Origin: Terasakiella magnetica
GTDB taxonomy: Bacteria; Pseudomonadota; Alphaproteobacteria; Rhodospirillales; Magnetospirillaceae
Length of the DNA stretch: 64,000 nucleotides
Assembly (NCBI GenBank): GCA_902729415.1
Contig: CACVCF010000068.1
Coordinates: forward strand, 1 to 64,000
Direction of reading: 5' to 3'
Positions 1 through 7,735 of this stretch are shown here, in pieces. The notes below the pieces were generated by a model that saw nothing but the letters and a program-made list of their open reading frames with translations, was not told where the DNA came from and searched no databases. Within the stretch, counting starts at the first letter, position 1. Each line of letters begins with the position of its first letter. Made by a program: the position numbers and the translations under genes.

Positions 1-262
1 TTCAGCCCTCAGACGCCGGGCGGGCACATCCGTGCCCTGGGCTCCTCCGCTGCGCTCCGGGCGCCGCAATGGCGCAGCACTCGCAAGGCTCGCTCGTGGT
101 TCAGCCCTCAGACGCCGGGCGGGCACATCCGTGCCCTGGGCTCCTCCGCTGCGCTCCGGGCGCCGCAATGGCGCAGCACTCGCAAGGCTCGCTCGTGGTT
201 CAGCCCTCAGACGCCGGGCGGGCACATCCGTGCCCTGGGCTCCTCCGCTGCGCTCCGGGCGG
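1..262. repeat. 99-bp GC-rich tandem repeat, about 2.6 copies, cut by the window edge
   Basis: Copies begin at 1, 100 and 199. The first two are identical over 99 bp and the third stops after about 63 bp, directly after the stop codon of the DUF4159 gene at 264. The unit is a multiple of three and open in several frames, so the ORFs it yields are repeat artefacts. On the minus strand the unit ends with CCCGCCCGGCGTCTGAGGG, and closely similar ends occur at 11981-12000 and about 14867-14883. This is therefore one member of a dispersed family. The true copy number is unknown because the array runs off the left edge. Confidence 0.9.
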
Positions 263-263
263 T

Positions 264-2951
264 TCATCGCGCCAGCCTTTCCAGGATGGCAGGCAGGTGG
301 ACCTGATCGGCCTTATAATTTCCCGTCAGAGCGTACATCACCACATTGATGCCGAACCGATAGGCCATCTCGCGTTGGCGCTCGCCCCCCGGCACCACCG
401 CATGCAGCGGCCGTCCGCGCTCGTCCACCGCCCAGGCGCCGATCCAGTCGTTGCTGCCCAGCACCAGGGGAGAAACCCCGTCATTGCCGCCGCTGCCACC
501 GCGCTCGACCCAAGGGGCGGGACCATCAAAGCGGCCGGGACTTTCCTTCAGCAGATAGAATGAGCGGTTCAGCACATGATCAGGAGCCAGCGGGGCCAGC
601 GGCGGCAGAACCAGCCCCTGGACCAGATCGCGCAGCCGGGTGGCATCCATGCCTTCGGCGGTGTCGAACACCATCATGCCGCCCTTGGCCATATAGGCGT
701 TGAGGCGCTCGACCGCGCTTTGCGACAGCGGCTTCTGGCCGGGGGTGATCCGCCAGTAGACCAGCGGGAAGAACAGCACCGGATCACGCTCCGGGTCGGC
801 CAGCATCGGTTCGGCCAGATCTGCGGTTGAGCGTTCGGTCAGCAGCGCCGACAGGCCTTTCAGCCCTGCCATGCACTCGCGGTCGATGGCTGCGTCATGG
901 GTGCGCAAACAGGCCAGCCGGGTGGCAAGGCCGGATTCGAGGGCGAAGGCCGAAGGTTCGGCGGCCCCGGCCGGTCCCGCCGCCGCCAGCAGCAGCAGGA
1001 CCGGTCCGGCCCGCCGCAGCACGCCGCGCAGCACCAGCGAGGCCAGAAGATCCGCCAGGACCAGCCCGATGGCGGCCACCAGCAAAGCCGGGCCGAGATC
1101 AATTTCAGAGCGGATGTCCGCCAACGCCGTTTCCGTCGTGCCGGGCGGCGGCGGCAAGCGGCGCAGCGGTTCCAGCCGCGGCGACAGGTTGAAGGCCACG
1201 CGCGCCGCCTCGGGACCATAAAGGCCAGGAGGGTGGGATGGTCCCGGCTTGGCGGCACTCAGGCCTTCGGTAATGGCGGCGGCCACGCCGGAGGAAGGAT
1301 GCAAACGCCCCTGCCCGTCCAGCACCAAAGCGGGCGGCAGCGCGGCCTGGGCCGTATCGGGCGGCAACGCCCCCTGGGACAGGGCGACAACCCGGCGCAG
1401 CATGTCCACGAACAGCCCTGACAGCGCCAGATTACTCCAATCAGCATTGCTGCTGGTATGGACCAGCACCACCCAGCCTTGCCCGCGCCGCAAGGCGGTG
1501 ACCAGCGGCGTCCCGTCGGTAAGGCTGGCCCAGACATGGGACGCCAAATCCAGCGAGGGCTCGGCCAAGACCTGCGAGCGCACCTCCACATCGGCAGGGG
1601 TGCCAAGACCGGCGAAGGGGCTGGCGGCGGCGAAGGGAGCCAGGGCCATGGGGCTGGTCCACGACATCGCCCCGCCCAGGGCACGCCCGCCATCGCGCAG
1701 CCGCACCGGCAGGAAGGGGTCGGCGGCCTTGGCTCCACCGGCGGCCTCGGCCAGCAGGGGACCGGCGAAACGCAGCAGCACCCCGCCCCGACGCACCCAA
1801 TTTTCCAGCCGCTCGGCACTGTTCCCGGCGCTGAGCGGTACATCGGCCAGCACCAGCACCGACAGCGAATCCGCCTCCACCATCTCGCTTAAGGCCCCCC
1901 GCTTCAGCTCGGCATGAGGCGCCAAGGCCCGCTCGACATAATAAAGCGGGTCCAGCAAGGCCGTGGCTCCCTGATTGCTGCCCGCCAGCCCCACCATGCG
2001 GCGGCGCCAGCCTTCATCCAGCAGTAAGGTGGCGGCGGCACTGGCCTCGCCCTCCAGCTCCAGCCGCACCAGCCGGTTGCGCAGATCGGCGGGCAGCACC
2101 AGCGGCACCGTCACCTCGCTCCGTCCGGCCTCGAAGACTGCGTCTTGGCGTACCAGCACGGTTCCCGAACCGTCGAGGCCGCGCACCGTCACCCGTTCCG
2201 CCGCCGACGCGTCAAGACGCCGCACCACCGGAGCCAGGGACTCGCCCAAAATCACCGGCGGCAGCAGCAGACGCGCGGTCTGGCCCGCAGCCAGGGTCAG
2301 GCCGCCGCCCAGGGCCTGCAGCGCCCGCGCCAATTCAGCCGCGCCATCGCCCGCCAATCCGTCGCTCAGCCACAGCACCTCGGCCACCCGCTCCAGATTC
2401 AGGGCTTTGAGGGCGGCCAGGGCGGCGCGGCGGTCGGTGGCCCAGGGCTTGGGGTCGAGACCGGCGGCACGAGTCCGGGCTTCGGCGGCGGGCATCAACC
2501 GCCCCGCCGAAGCCGCCCCGCCATCGGCGGGCGGCGCAGTGGTCAGCAGCAGCACCGATTGCCCCAGACGCTCGGCCCGCGCCAGACGGCGATCGAGAAA
2601 AAGCCGCCGGGCCGACCAGTCGCGGGCGGCGGCCCAGCCGTCATCGATCACCACCACCAGGGCGCCGCCGGAAAAGCGGGCGGGACGGATGGGGTCCAGC
2701 AGCGGGCGCGCCGCCGCCAGGATCAGCACCGCCGCCAGGGCAAGGCGCAGGACCAACAGCCAGGGCGGCGTACTTTCCGGCTGCTCCTGGCTGTCCTTCA
2801 GGCCCAGCAGCAGGCGGATGGCGGGAAAACGCACCCGCCGCGCCTGGGGCGGAATCACCCGCAGGAATTGCCACAGCACCGGCAGCAGCGCCAGCAATCC
2901 CAGCGCCCACGGCGCATCGAAGGCCAGTCCTGGCAGCCAGTTCATTCCCAT
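264..2951 (-). CDS. BatA/DUF4159 membrane protein
   Basis: A predicted 895-residue inner-membrane protein of the Bat-like aerotolerance type. The N-terminus (about 1-90) is a BatA-like domain with two hydrophobic segments around residues 14-30 and 68-85. A long periplasmic or vWA-like middle follows, then hydrophobic stretches near 640-680. The last 210 residues match the DUF4159 pattern (FFPLVYWRI, GGMMVFDTAEG, YRFGINVVMYALTGNYKADQ). The start overlaps the end of the upstream DUF58 gene by 10 bp, so moxR, DUF58 and this gene form one minus-strand operon. Members of this set are thought to act with MoxR ATPases in protein-complex or envelope maturation. The exact substrate is unknown. The tandem repeat follows immediately downstream. 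Confidence 0.88.
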   Translation of the reverse strand: MGMNWLPGLAFDAPWALGLLALLPVLWQFLRVIPPQARRVRFPAIRLLLGLKDSQEQPESTPPWLLVLRLALAAVLILAAARPLLDPIRPARFSGGALVVVIDDGWAAARDWSARRLFLDRRLARAERLGQSVLLLTTAPPADGGAASAGRLMPAAEARTRAAGLDPKPWATDRRAALAALKALNLERVAEVLWLSDGLAGDGAAELARALQALGGGLTLAAGQTARLLLPPVILGESLAPVVRRLDASAAERVTVRGLDGSGTVLVRQDAVFEAGRSEVTVPLVLPADLRNRLVRLELEGEASAAATLLLDEGWRRRMVGLAGSNQGATALLDPLYYVERALAPHAELKRGALSEMVEADSLSVLVLADVPLSAGNSAERLENWVRRGGVLLRFAGPLLAEAAGGAKAADPFLPVRLRDGGRALGGAMSWTSPMALAPFAAASPFAGLGTPADVEVRSQVLAEPSLDLASHVWASLTDGTPLVTALRRGQGWVVLVHTSSNADWSNLALSGLFVDMLRRVVALSQGALPPDTAQAALPPALVLDGQGRLHPSSGVAAAITEGLSAAKPGPSHPPGLYGPEAARVAFNLSPRLEPLRRLPPPPGTTETALADIRSEIDLGPALLVAAIGLVLADLLASLVLRGVLRRAGPVLLLLAAAGPAGAAEPSAFALESGLATRLACLRTHDAAIDRECMAGLKGLSALLTERSTADLAEPMLADPERDPVLFFPLVYWRITPGQKPLSQSAVERLNAYMAKGGMMVFDTAEGMDATRLRDLVQGLVLPPLAPLAPDHVLNRSFYLLKESPGRFDGPAPWVERGGSGGNDGVSPLVLGSNDWIGAWAVDERGRPLHAVVPGGERQREMAYRFGINVVMYALTGNYKADQVHLPAILERLAR

Positions 2952-3793
2952 CGCTCCGCCAGACGGGTATGCAGCGCCAGCAAGGCATGCTGCGGCGGCT
3001 GATCTGTGCGGTGAGCGATCAGGCTCCAGCCCAAGGCCCGCGCCACCGCCGCCAGCCCGTCCCGGTGGGCGGCAAGGCGTCGGGCATAAGCCGGGCGCAG
3101 ATCCTGGGCGCGGCGAACCAGCAGCCCGTCCTCACCTTCCACGCCCTCGAATCTGACCCGTCCGGTATAGGGCAGGCTTTCCTCGGCGGGATCGAGCACC
3201 TGGATCAGATGCCCCTGCGCCCCATGGGCGGCAAGGCGCTTCAGGCGGCGCTCGATCTGGTCGAGAGGTTCCAGGAAATCACTCGCCAGCACCACGGTGG
3301 CATGACGGGGCGGCGGCATCTCGTCACCGGGTGCTGCCCCCAACGCTAAAGCCAGCCGCTCCAGGGCGCCGAGCCCGGAGGTGGCTGCCTGTCCTCCCGC
3401 CAGCAGGCCGACCCGCTCACCGCCGCGCAGCAACAGCGCAGCCAGACTGAGAATCAGCAATTCGGCGCGCTCGCGCTTTTCCCCCCATTCGGGCCGCGAA
3501 CACCACGTCATGGAAGCCGAGGCGTCACGCCACAGCCAGATGGTCTGGGCCGCCGCCCATTCGGTCTCGCGCACGAAAAGATGATCGGAGCGGGCCGAAC
3601 GCCGCCAGTCGATGCTGGCCGGGCCATCGCCGGGTTGCGCGCGGCGGAACTGCCAGAAGGTCTCGCCCGGACCGGTGCGGCGGCGGCCATGAACACCCTG
3701 GGCCAGGGTCGCGGCGATATGCCGGGCGCTGACCAACAGGGGCGGCAGACGGGCCGCCAGATCCTCGGCGCGATGGGGAGAGACCGGCACCAT
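2942..3793 (-). CDS. DUF58 domain protein
   Basis: A 283-residue DUF58 protein. The family signature is visible as the RRAQPGDGPASIDWRRSAR segment (around 50-68) and the vWA-like WRDASASM stretch near residue 90. DUF58 proteins nearly always sit next to MoxR AAA+ ATPases and are thought to act as adaptors or metal-binding partners. Here the gene starts 2 bp after the moxR stop and overlaps the BatA/DUF4159 gene by 10 bp, so translational coupling is likely. No transmembrane segment is obvious. The family call is firm and the cellular role is inferred from context. Confidence 0.9.
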   Translation of the reverse strand: MVPVSPHRAEDLAARLPPLLVSARHIAATLAQGVHGRRRTGPGETFWQFRRAQPGDGPASIDWRRSARSDHLFVRETEWAAAQTIWLWRDASASMTWCSRPEWGEKRERAELLILSLAALLLRGGERVGLLAGGQAATSGLGALERLALALGAAPGDEMPPPRHATVVLASDFLEPLDQIERRLKRLAAHGAQGHLIQVLDPAEESLPYTGRVRFEGVEGEDGLLVRRAQDLRPAYARRLAAHRDGLAAVARALGWSLIAHRTDQPPQHALLALHTRLAERWE

Positions 3794-3795
3794 GG

Positions 3796-4803
3796 TCAGG
3801 CGGCGGCCGCAATCATGGCTTCGATCACCTGAGCCAGAGAGATACCGTCGGCACGGGCGGCGAACCCCAGGGCCATGCGGTGGCGCAGCACCGGCGGAGC
3901 CAGGGCGGTGACATCGTCGATGGAAGGACTGAGACGCCCCTGAAGCAGGGCGCGGGCGCGCACCGCCAGCATCAGCGCCTGGGCGGCGCGCGGTCCAGGC
4001 CCCCAGGCCACGTTGTCCCTGACCAGATCAAGACCCGAGGTCTCGGGACGGCCCGAGCGCACCAAAGCGAGAATGGCATCAACCACGCTTTCGCCCACCG
4101 GCAGACGGCGGACCAGATCCTGGGCCGCCAGCAATTCGGCGGCGTTCATCACCGGCTGGGCCTCGGGCTCTTCGGCGCCGGTGGTGGCCAGCAGCATGCG
4201 CTTTTCCGCATCAAGGTCGGGATAGCCGACGTCGATCTGCATCAGAAAGCGGTCGAGTTGGGCCTCGGGCAGGGGATAGGTGCCCTCCTGCTCCAGCGGG
4301 TTCTGGGTGGCCAGGACATGAAACGGCGCAGGCAACGGGTGCGAAACACCGGCGATGCTGACACGGTGTTCCTGCATGGCCTGAAGCAGAGCCGACTGGG
4401 TGCGGGGGCTGGCACGATTGATCTCGTCCGCCATCAGTAGTTGGCAAAACACCGGACCTTGTATAAATCGAAAGCCCCTGACGCCAGAGGGGCTTTCTTC
4501 CAGCACTTCCGATCCCAATATGTCAGCAGGCATGAGATCAGGGGTGAACTGGACCCGCTTGTCGTCGAGGCCGAGAACGGTACCCAGCGTCTGAACCAAC
4601 CGGGTCTTGGCCAGCCCCGGCAGACCAATCAGTAAAGCGTGACCTCCCGCCAGCACGGTGATGAGGGCAAGGTCGATGACGGTCTGCTGGCCGAAAATAA
4701 TGCGGCCGATGCCGCTCCGGGCCAAGGCGAGGCGGGCTTCAACAGCCTCGATCGCCGCCAGCGGGGCAGCAGAGGCATCGGCAGGGGACGACGGGGTATT
4801 CAT
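3796..4803 (-). CDS. MoxR family AAA+ ATPase
   Basis: 335 residues with the MoxR layout. Walker A is GLPGLAKT (60-67), the FTPDLMPADILG segment lies near 86-97, Walker B is LLMADEIN (122-129), and the TQNPLEQEGTYPLPEAQLDRF sensor region follows. MoxR ATPases act as chaperones that activate or assemble vWA-containing protein complexes, and the partners are probably the DUF58 and DUF4159 products encoded downstream. This is the first gene of the minus-strand operon, divergent from the DUF1285 gene across a 47-bp gap that must hold both promoters. The length is normal for the family. Confidence 0.95.
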   Translation of the reverse strand: MNTPSSPADASAAPLAAIEAVEARLALARSGIGRIIFGQQTVIDLALITVLAGGHALLIGLPGLAKTRLVQTLGTVLGLDDKRVQFTPDLMPADILGSEVLEESPSGVRGFRFIQGPVFCQLLMADEINRASPRTQSALLQAMQEHRVSIAGVSHPLPAPFHVLATQNPLEQEGTYPLPEAQLDRFLMQIDVGYPDLDAEKRMLLATTGAEEPEAQPVMNAAELLAAQDLVRRLPVGESVVDAILALVRSGRPETSGLDLVRDNVAWGPGPRAAQALMLAVRARALLQGRLSPSIDDVTALAPPVLRHRMALGFAARADGISLAQVIEAMIAAAA

Positions 4804-4850
4804 GGGGACGCCTCGGATGTGGACGAAACCGTAATCTTAAGGAGCGATGC

Positions 4851-5384
4851 GTGGATCTGCCTTGCCTGGACCTGGAGTATGACGGCGAACTGCCCGAGCA
4901 TTGCGGCGATCTCGGGATTCGGATCGATCGGCAGGGGCGTTGGTTCTACCATGGCTCGCCGATCAACCGCAAAGAGATGGTCTGCCTGTTCGCATCGGTG
5001 ATGCACCGGGCCAAGGACGGCACATACCTGCTGATCACGCCGGGCGAGATGGGGCGGATCGAGGTCGAGGACGTCCCCTTCATGGCGGTGGAGATGTTTT
5101 CGGCGGGCAGCGGCTGCGACAAGGTCATCAGCTTTCGCACCAATGTGGATGAGATGGTTACGGTGGATGCCCAGCACCCCTTGCGCATCGTCGAGGACGG
5201 GGGATCGGGCGAGCCCGCGCCCTATGTTCTGGTCCGCAAAGGATTGGAGGCACGGCTGACCCGATCCGTGTACTATGAGCTGGTGGCCCAGGGGTGGGAA
5301 GAGGATCGGGGAGGAGACAGAGTCTACGGCCTATGGAGCAGCGGAACATTCTTTCCACTGGGGAGGCTGGATCCTTCCGACTGA
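4851..5384 (+). CDS. DUF1285 family protein
   Basis: 177 residues starting at GTG 4851 with a good ribosome-binding site (AAGGAG at 4839-4844, spacing 6). The pattern LGIRIDRQGRWFYHGSPINR near the N-terminus and the YLLITPGEMGRIEVEDVPF stretch near 60-80 are typical of DUF1285, a small proteobacterial family of unknown function. The gene overlaps the following NUDIX gene by about 50 bp and both are followed by the CCA transferase, so the three probably form an operon. No signal peptide or membrane segment is seen. Confidence 0.85.
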   Translation: MDLPCLDLEYDGELPEHCGDLGIRIDRQGRWFYHGSPINRKEMVCLFASVMHRAKDGTYLLITPGEMGRIEVEDVPFMAVEMFSAGSGCDKVISFRTNVDEMVTVDAQHPLRIVEDGGSGEPAPYVLVRKGLEARLTRSVYYELVAQGWEEDRGGDRVYGLWSSGTFFPLGRLDPSD

Positions 5385-6013
5385 CGCACGATACCATCCG
5401 GCATCGGCTGGCCTTGGGCCATGACCCGCGCGGACGGTCCGATGCAGCCCTGGAAGCCCTGGTCAACGGCGGCGCCTTGCGCCCCGGCGATCCATTCGAC
5501 ACCGAGACCGAACCGACCCCGGCGGCGGTGCTGGTCCCCCTGGTCGAGCATGCCGACGGCCTGACGGTGATGCTGACCAAGCGCACCGCCCACCTTGCCC
5601 ACCACCCCGGACAGATCAGCTTTCCCGGCGGACGCCTGGAGCCCGGCGACAAGGGAGATTTCGTCACCTGTGCCCTGCGCGAGACCGAGGAGGAGGTGGG
5701 CCTGCCCCCCCACCGTGTCCAAGTGGTGGGGCGCCTCGATGATTACGTCACCGGCACCGGCTTTATCATCACTCCGCTGGTGGGCCTCATCGAACCACCG
5801 TTCGAGTTGTCGCCCGATTCCTTCGAGGTGGATTCGGTGTTCGAAGTGCCGCTGGCCTTTATTCTCGATCAGGCCAATCATCAATTGCAGACCCGCATGG
5901 TCCACGGGCGCCAGCGGCCCTTCTGGGCCCTGACCTGGGAGGACAAGCTGATCTGGGGCGCCACCGCCGGCATCTTGGTCAATCTTTCCGAGGTATTGAC
6001 GGGGCATGAGTAG
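5333..6013 (+). CDS. NUDIX hydrolase, CoA pyrophosphatase type
   Basis: A 226-residue NUDIX enzyme. The NUDIX box reads GGRLEPGD...ALRETEEEVGL, preceded by the PGQISFPGG segment typical of the CoA pyrophosphatase (NudL/NUDT7) branch. Such enzymes cleave CoA or its derivatives to 3',5'-ADP and phosphopantetheine. The start is placed at ATG 5333 (MEQRNILS). An upstream in-frame ATG at 5294 would only lengthen the overlap with the DUF1285 gene. The 3' end overlaps the start of the CCA transferase gene by 8 bp, indicating translational coupling. The family is firm and the substrate is inferred from the subfamily motif. Confidence 0.88.
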   Translation: MEQRNILSTGEAGSFRLTHDTIRHRLALGHDPRGRSDAALEALVNGGALRPGDPFDTETEPTPAAVLVPLVEHADGLTVMLTKRTAHLAHHPGQISFPGGRLEPGDKGDFVTCALRETEEEVGLPPHRVQVVGRLDDYVTGTGFIITPLVGLIEPPFELSPDSFEVDSVFEVPLAFILDQANHQLQTRMVHGRQRPFWALTWEDKLIWGATAGILVNLSEVLTGHE

Positions 6014-7316
6014 GCCGCACCCGCTTCATCCCGGCGATCCCATCGGGCAGTTGGAGCCGCAGACCTGGATGCAGGCCGCCGAGACCCAGGCGGTGATCGC
6101 GGCCCTGTCCGCCGATGGCGCCGAGGTGCGCTTCGTCGGCGGCTGCGTCCGCGATTCGGTGCTGAAGCGCCCCATCAAGGACATCGACATCGCCACTCCC
6201 GATCCGCCGCAGCGGGTGCTGGCCCTGCTGGACGAAGCGGGCATCCACGCCATTCCCACCGGCATTGAGCACGGCACCGTCACCGCCGTGATCGGTAAGG
6301 CCCATTTCGAGATCACCACGCTGCGGGTGGATGTGGAAAGCTTTGGCCGCCGCGCCCGCGTCCAGTACACCGACGATTGGAAGGTGGACGCCTCACGGCG
6401 CGACTTCACCATGAATGCCCTGTCGGCCGACCCCCAGGGCCGGATCTACGACCCCTTTGACGGTCTGGCCGATCTGGGGGCGGGCCGGGTGTGCTTTGTC
6501 GGCGATCCGGTTCAGCGGATCGAGGAAGATTCGCTGCGGCTGCTGCGCTTCTTCCGCTTCCACGCCCATTACGGCCGCCACACCGCCATGGACCGCCGGG
6601 CTTTGGTCGCCTGCCGCAAGCTGGCGGGCAAGCTCGACAGCTTGTCGGGCGAGCGGGTGGCGGGCGAGGTGCTGCGGCTGCTGCTGGCCATTGATCCTGC
6701 TCCGGTACTGCTGGTAATGCTGGGCGAGGGCATTCTTCCCCATCTGCTGCCCGAGGCCACCAATGTGGGGCGGCTGCGGGTCATGGCCTGGTTGGAGCAC
6801 CGGGGACTGGCCCGCGCCGATGTGCAGCCCGATGCCATCCGGCGGCTGGCGGCCTTGATCGTCACCGACAAGGCCGGGGCCGAAGTGGTGGGCGAACGCC
6901 TTAAACTGTCGGGAGCCCAAACCGCACGCCTTACCGCCATGGCCGCCCCCAAGGTCGCGGTGAGCGATGACCTGGATGGTCCAGCCCTCCGCCAAGCTTT
7001 GCGGCGGGTCGGAGGCGAGGAATTCCGCGATCTGGTGCTGGTGGCCTGGGCCGGGCGGCGGTCGGTGGAAGCCGTCATCAACCACCAGGAAACCCAGAAT
7101 TGGATCCGGCTGCTGGACGCGGCCCGGACCTGGCAGCCGGTGATCCTGCCGGTCAAGGGACGCGATCTACTGGAGATCGGCATCGCCCCTGGCCCGGAGA
7201 TGGGGCGGCTTCTCGGCTTAGTGGATGCGTGGTGGGAAGCGGAGGATTACCGCCCTGACCGCACGGCGTGCCTCGACTGGCTGAGGGCAAACCTCACATC
7301 CCGAACGCCGCACTGA
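6006..7316 (+). CDS. CCA tRNA nucleotidyltransferase / poly(A) polymerase family
   Basis: 436 residues with a class II nucleotidyltransferase head: FVGGCVRDSVL (about 44-54) and the catalytic DIDIATP (59-65), then RRDFTMNALS and the EDSLRLLRFFRF helix that reads ATP and CTP. The enzyme adds or repairs the 3' CCA end of tRNAs. The helical C-terminal body is of normal alphaproteobacterial length. The start overlaps the NUDIX gene by 8 bp. Bacterial poly(A) polymerases share this fold, but the alphaproteobacterial form with this gene order is usually the CCA enzyme. The 3' end overlaps the convergent small cysteine-rich gene by 23 bp. Confidence 0.9.
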   Translation: MSRPHPLHPGDPIGQLEPQTWMQAAETQAVIAALSADGAEVRFVGGCVRDSVLKRPIKDIDIATPDPPQRVLALLDEAGIHAIPTGIEHGTVTAVIGKAHFEITTLRVDVESFGRRARVQYTDDWKVDASRRDFTMNALSADPQGRIYDPFDGLADLGAGRVCFVGDPVQRIEEDSLRLLRFFRFHAHYGRHTAMDRRALVACRKLAGKLDSLSGERVAGEVLRLLLAIDPAPVLLVMLGEGILPHLLPEATNVGRLRVMAWLEHRGLARADVQPDAIRRLAALIVTDKAGAEVVGERLKLSGAQTARLTAMAAPKVAVSDDLDGPALRQALRRVGGEEFRDLVLVAWAGRRSVEAVINHQETQNWIRLLDAARTWQPVILPVKGRDLLEIGIAPGPEMGRLLGLVDAWWEAEDYRPDRTACLDWLRANLTSRTPH

Positions 7317-7545
7317 AATCCATGTCGACCTCCAACTGAGTGACAAGATGAAAGCCGAAAAGGCTTTCCTTCTTGGCCAAGTGCAGCAGCTTTTCCAGAG
7401 CCTGCTCGGAGCAGCGCACGCACTGGGTGCAACCCCGGTTGGAAGCGCAGTTAAGCACCTGGTGAAGATCTTCGACATCAAGGTCGGCGCCTGATCCTTG
7501 CGTCTCCCAGCCACAGGGCCCTTCTCGTGGTCCAAGCCTCAACAT
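7294..7545 (-). CDS. Small cysteine-rich conserved-looking protein
   Basis: An 83-residue protein starting at ATG 7545 behind a good ribosome-binding site (AAGAGG, spacing 6). A TTG seven codons upstream is a weaker alternative. The centre carries four closely spaced cysteines, CASNRGCTQCVRC (C-x5-C-x2-C-x2-C), followed by an amphipathic stretch and an acidic, hydrophobic C-terminus. This could bind zinc or an Fe-S cluster. I do not recognise the family. The gene is convergent with the CCA transferase (23-bp overlap) and its 5' leader contains the strong inverted repeat at 7557-7607. Codon use and the ribosome-binding site favour a real gene. Confidence 0.65.
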   Translation of the reverse strand: MLRLGPREGPCGWETQGSGADLDVEDLHQVLNCASNRGCTQCVRCSEQALEKLLHLAKKESLFGFHLVTQLEVDMDFSAAFGM

Positions 7546-7556
7546 AACACACCTCT

Positions 7557-7607
7557 TCAGAGACAAAAAAGAGGGCCGCCGCCGATGGCGTGCCCTCTTG
7601 TCTCTGA
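7557..7607. promoter_or_regulatory. Long inverted repeat in the leader of the cysteine-rich gene
   Basis: The left arm (7557-7576) and right arm (7592-7607) pair over about 16 bp, with two or three extra A residues bulged on the left arm and a 15-nt loop. On the minus strand the stem lies 12 bp upstream of ATG 7545 and its 3' arm runs into the AAGAGG ribosome-binding site. A T-run (TTTTTT) sits inside that arm. It could act as an attenuator or as a translational switch that hides the ribosome-binding site. On the plus strand it could also end transcription. Confidence 0.55.
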
Positions 7608-7735
7608 AACAAAGACTATACTTGCAGAAAAACTAGGGACACCTGTTCATAGGTATATTCACATAGACAACCGTCCCATTAGGATAGATATATCCCATCC
7701 TAAAGAAGCAGATCCAGCCCTGCTCATGACCTAAG
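7608..7735. other. AT-rich intergenic segment, no confident gene
   Basis: This segment is much more AT-rich than the flanking genes. A plus-strand frame from ATG 7585 runs 49 codons to 7734, but it uses ATA, AGG and CTA codons that the neighbouring genes avoid and has no clear ribosome-binding site. I do not call it a gene. The segment more likely carries the promoter of the minus-strand cysteine-rich gene. It also holds two short inverted repeats, AGGAT/ATCCT around 7680-7700 and ATGAC/GTCAT near 7726-7739. Confidence 0.5.

Noticed and set aside
1..262. CRISPR array
   Set aside because: The units are contiguous 99-bp repeats with no spacers and no cas genes nearby.
32..563. ORFs within and after the 99-bp repeat
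   Set aside because: They consist of the repeat unit translated over and over, then antisense of the DUF4159 gene; no ribosome-binding site.
7585..7734. 49-codon plus-strand ORF in the AT-rich segment
   Set aside because: No clear ribosome-binding site, start inside the hairpin loop, and codon use unlike all neighbours. Kept only as an AT-rich region.
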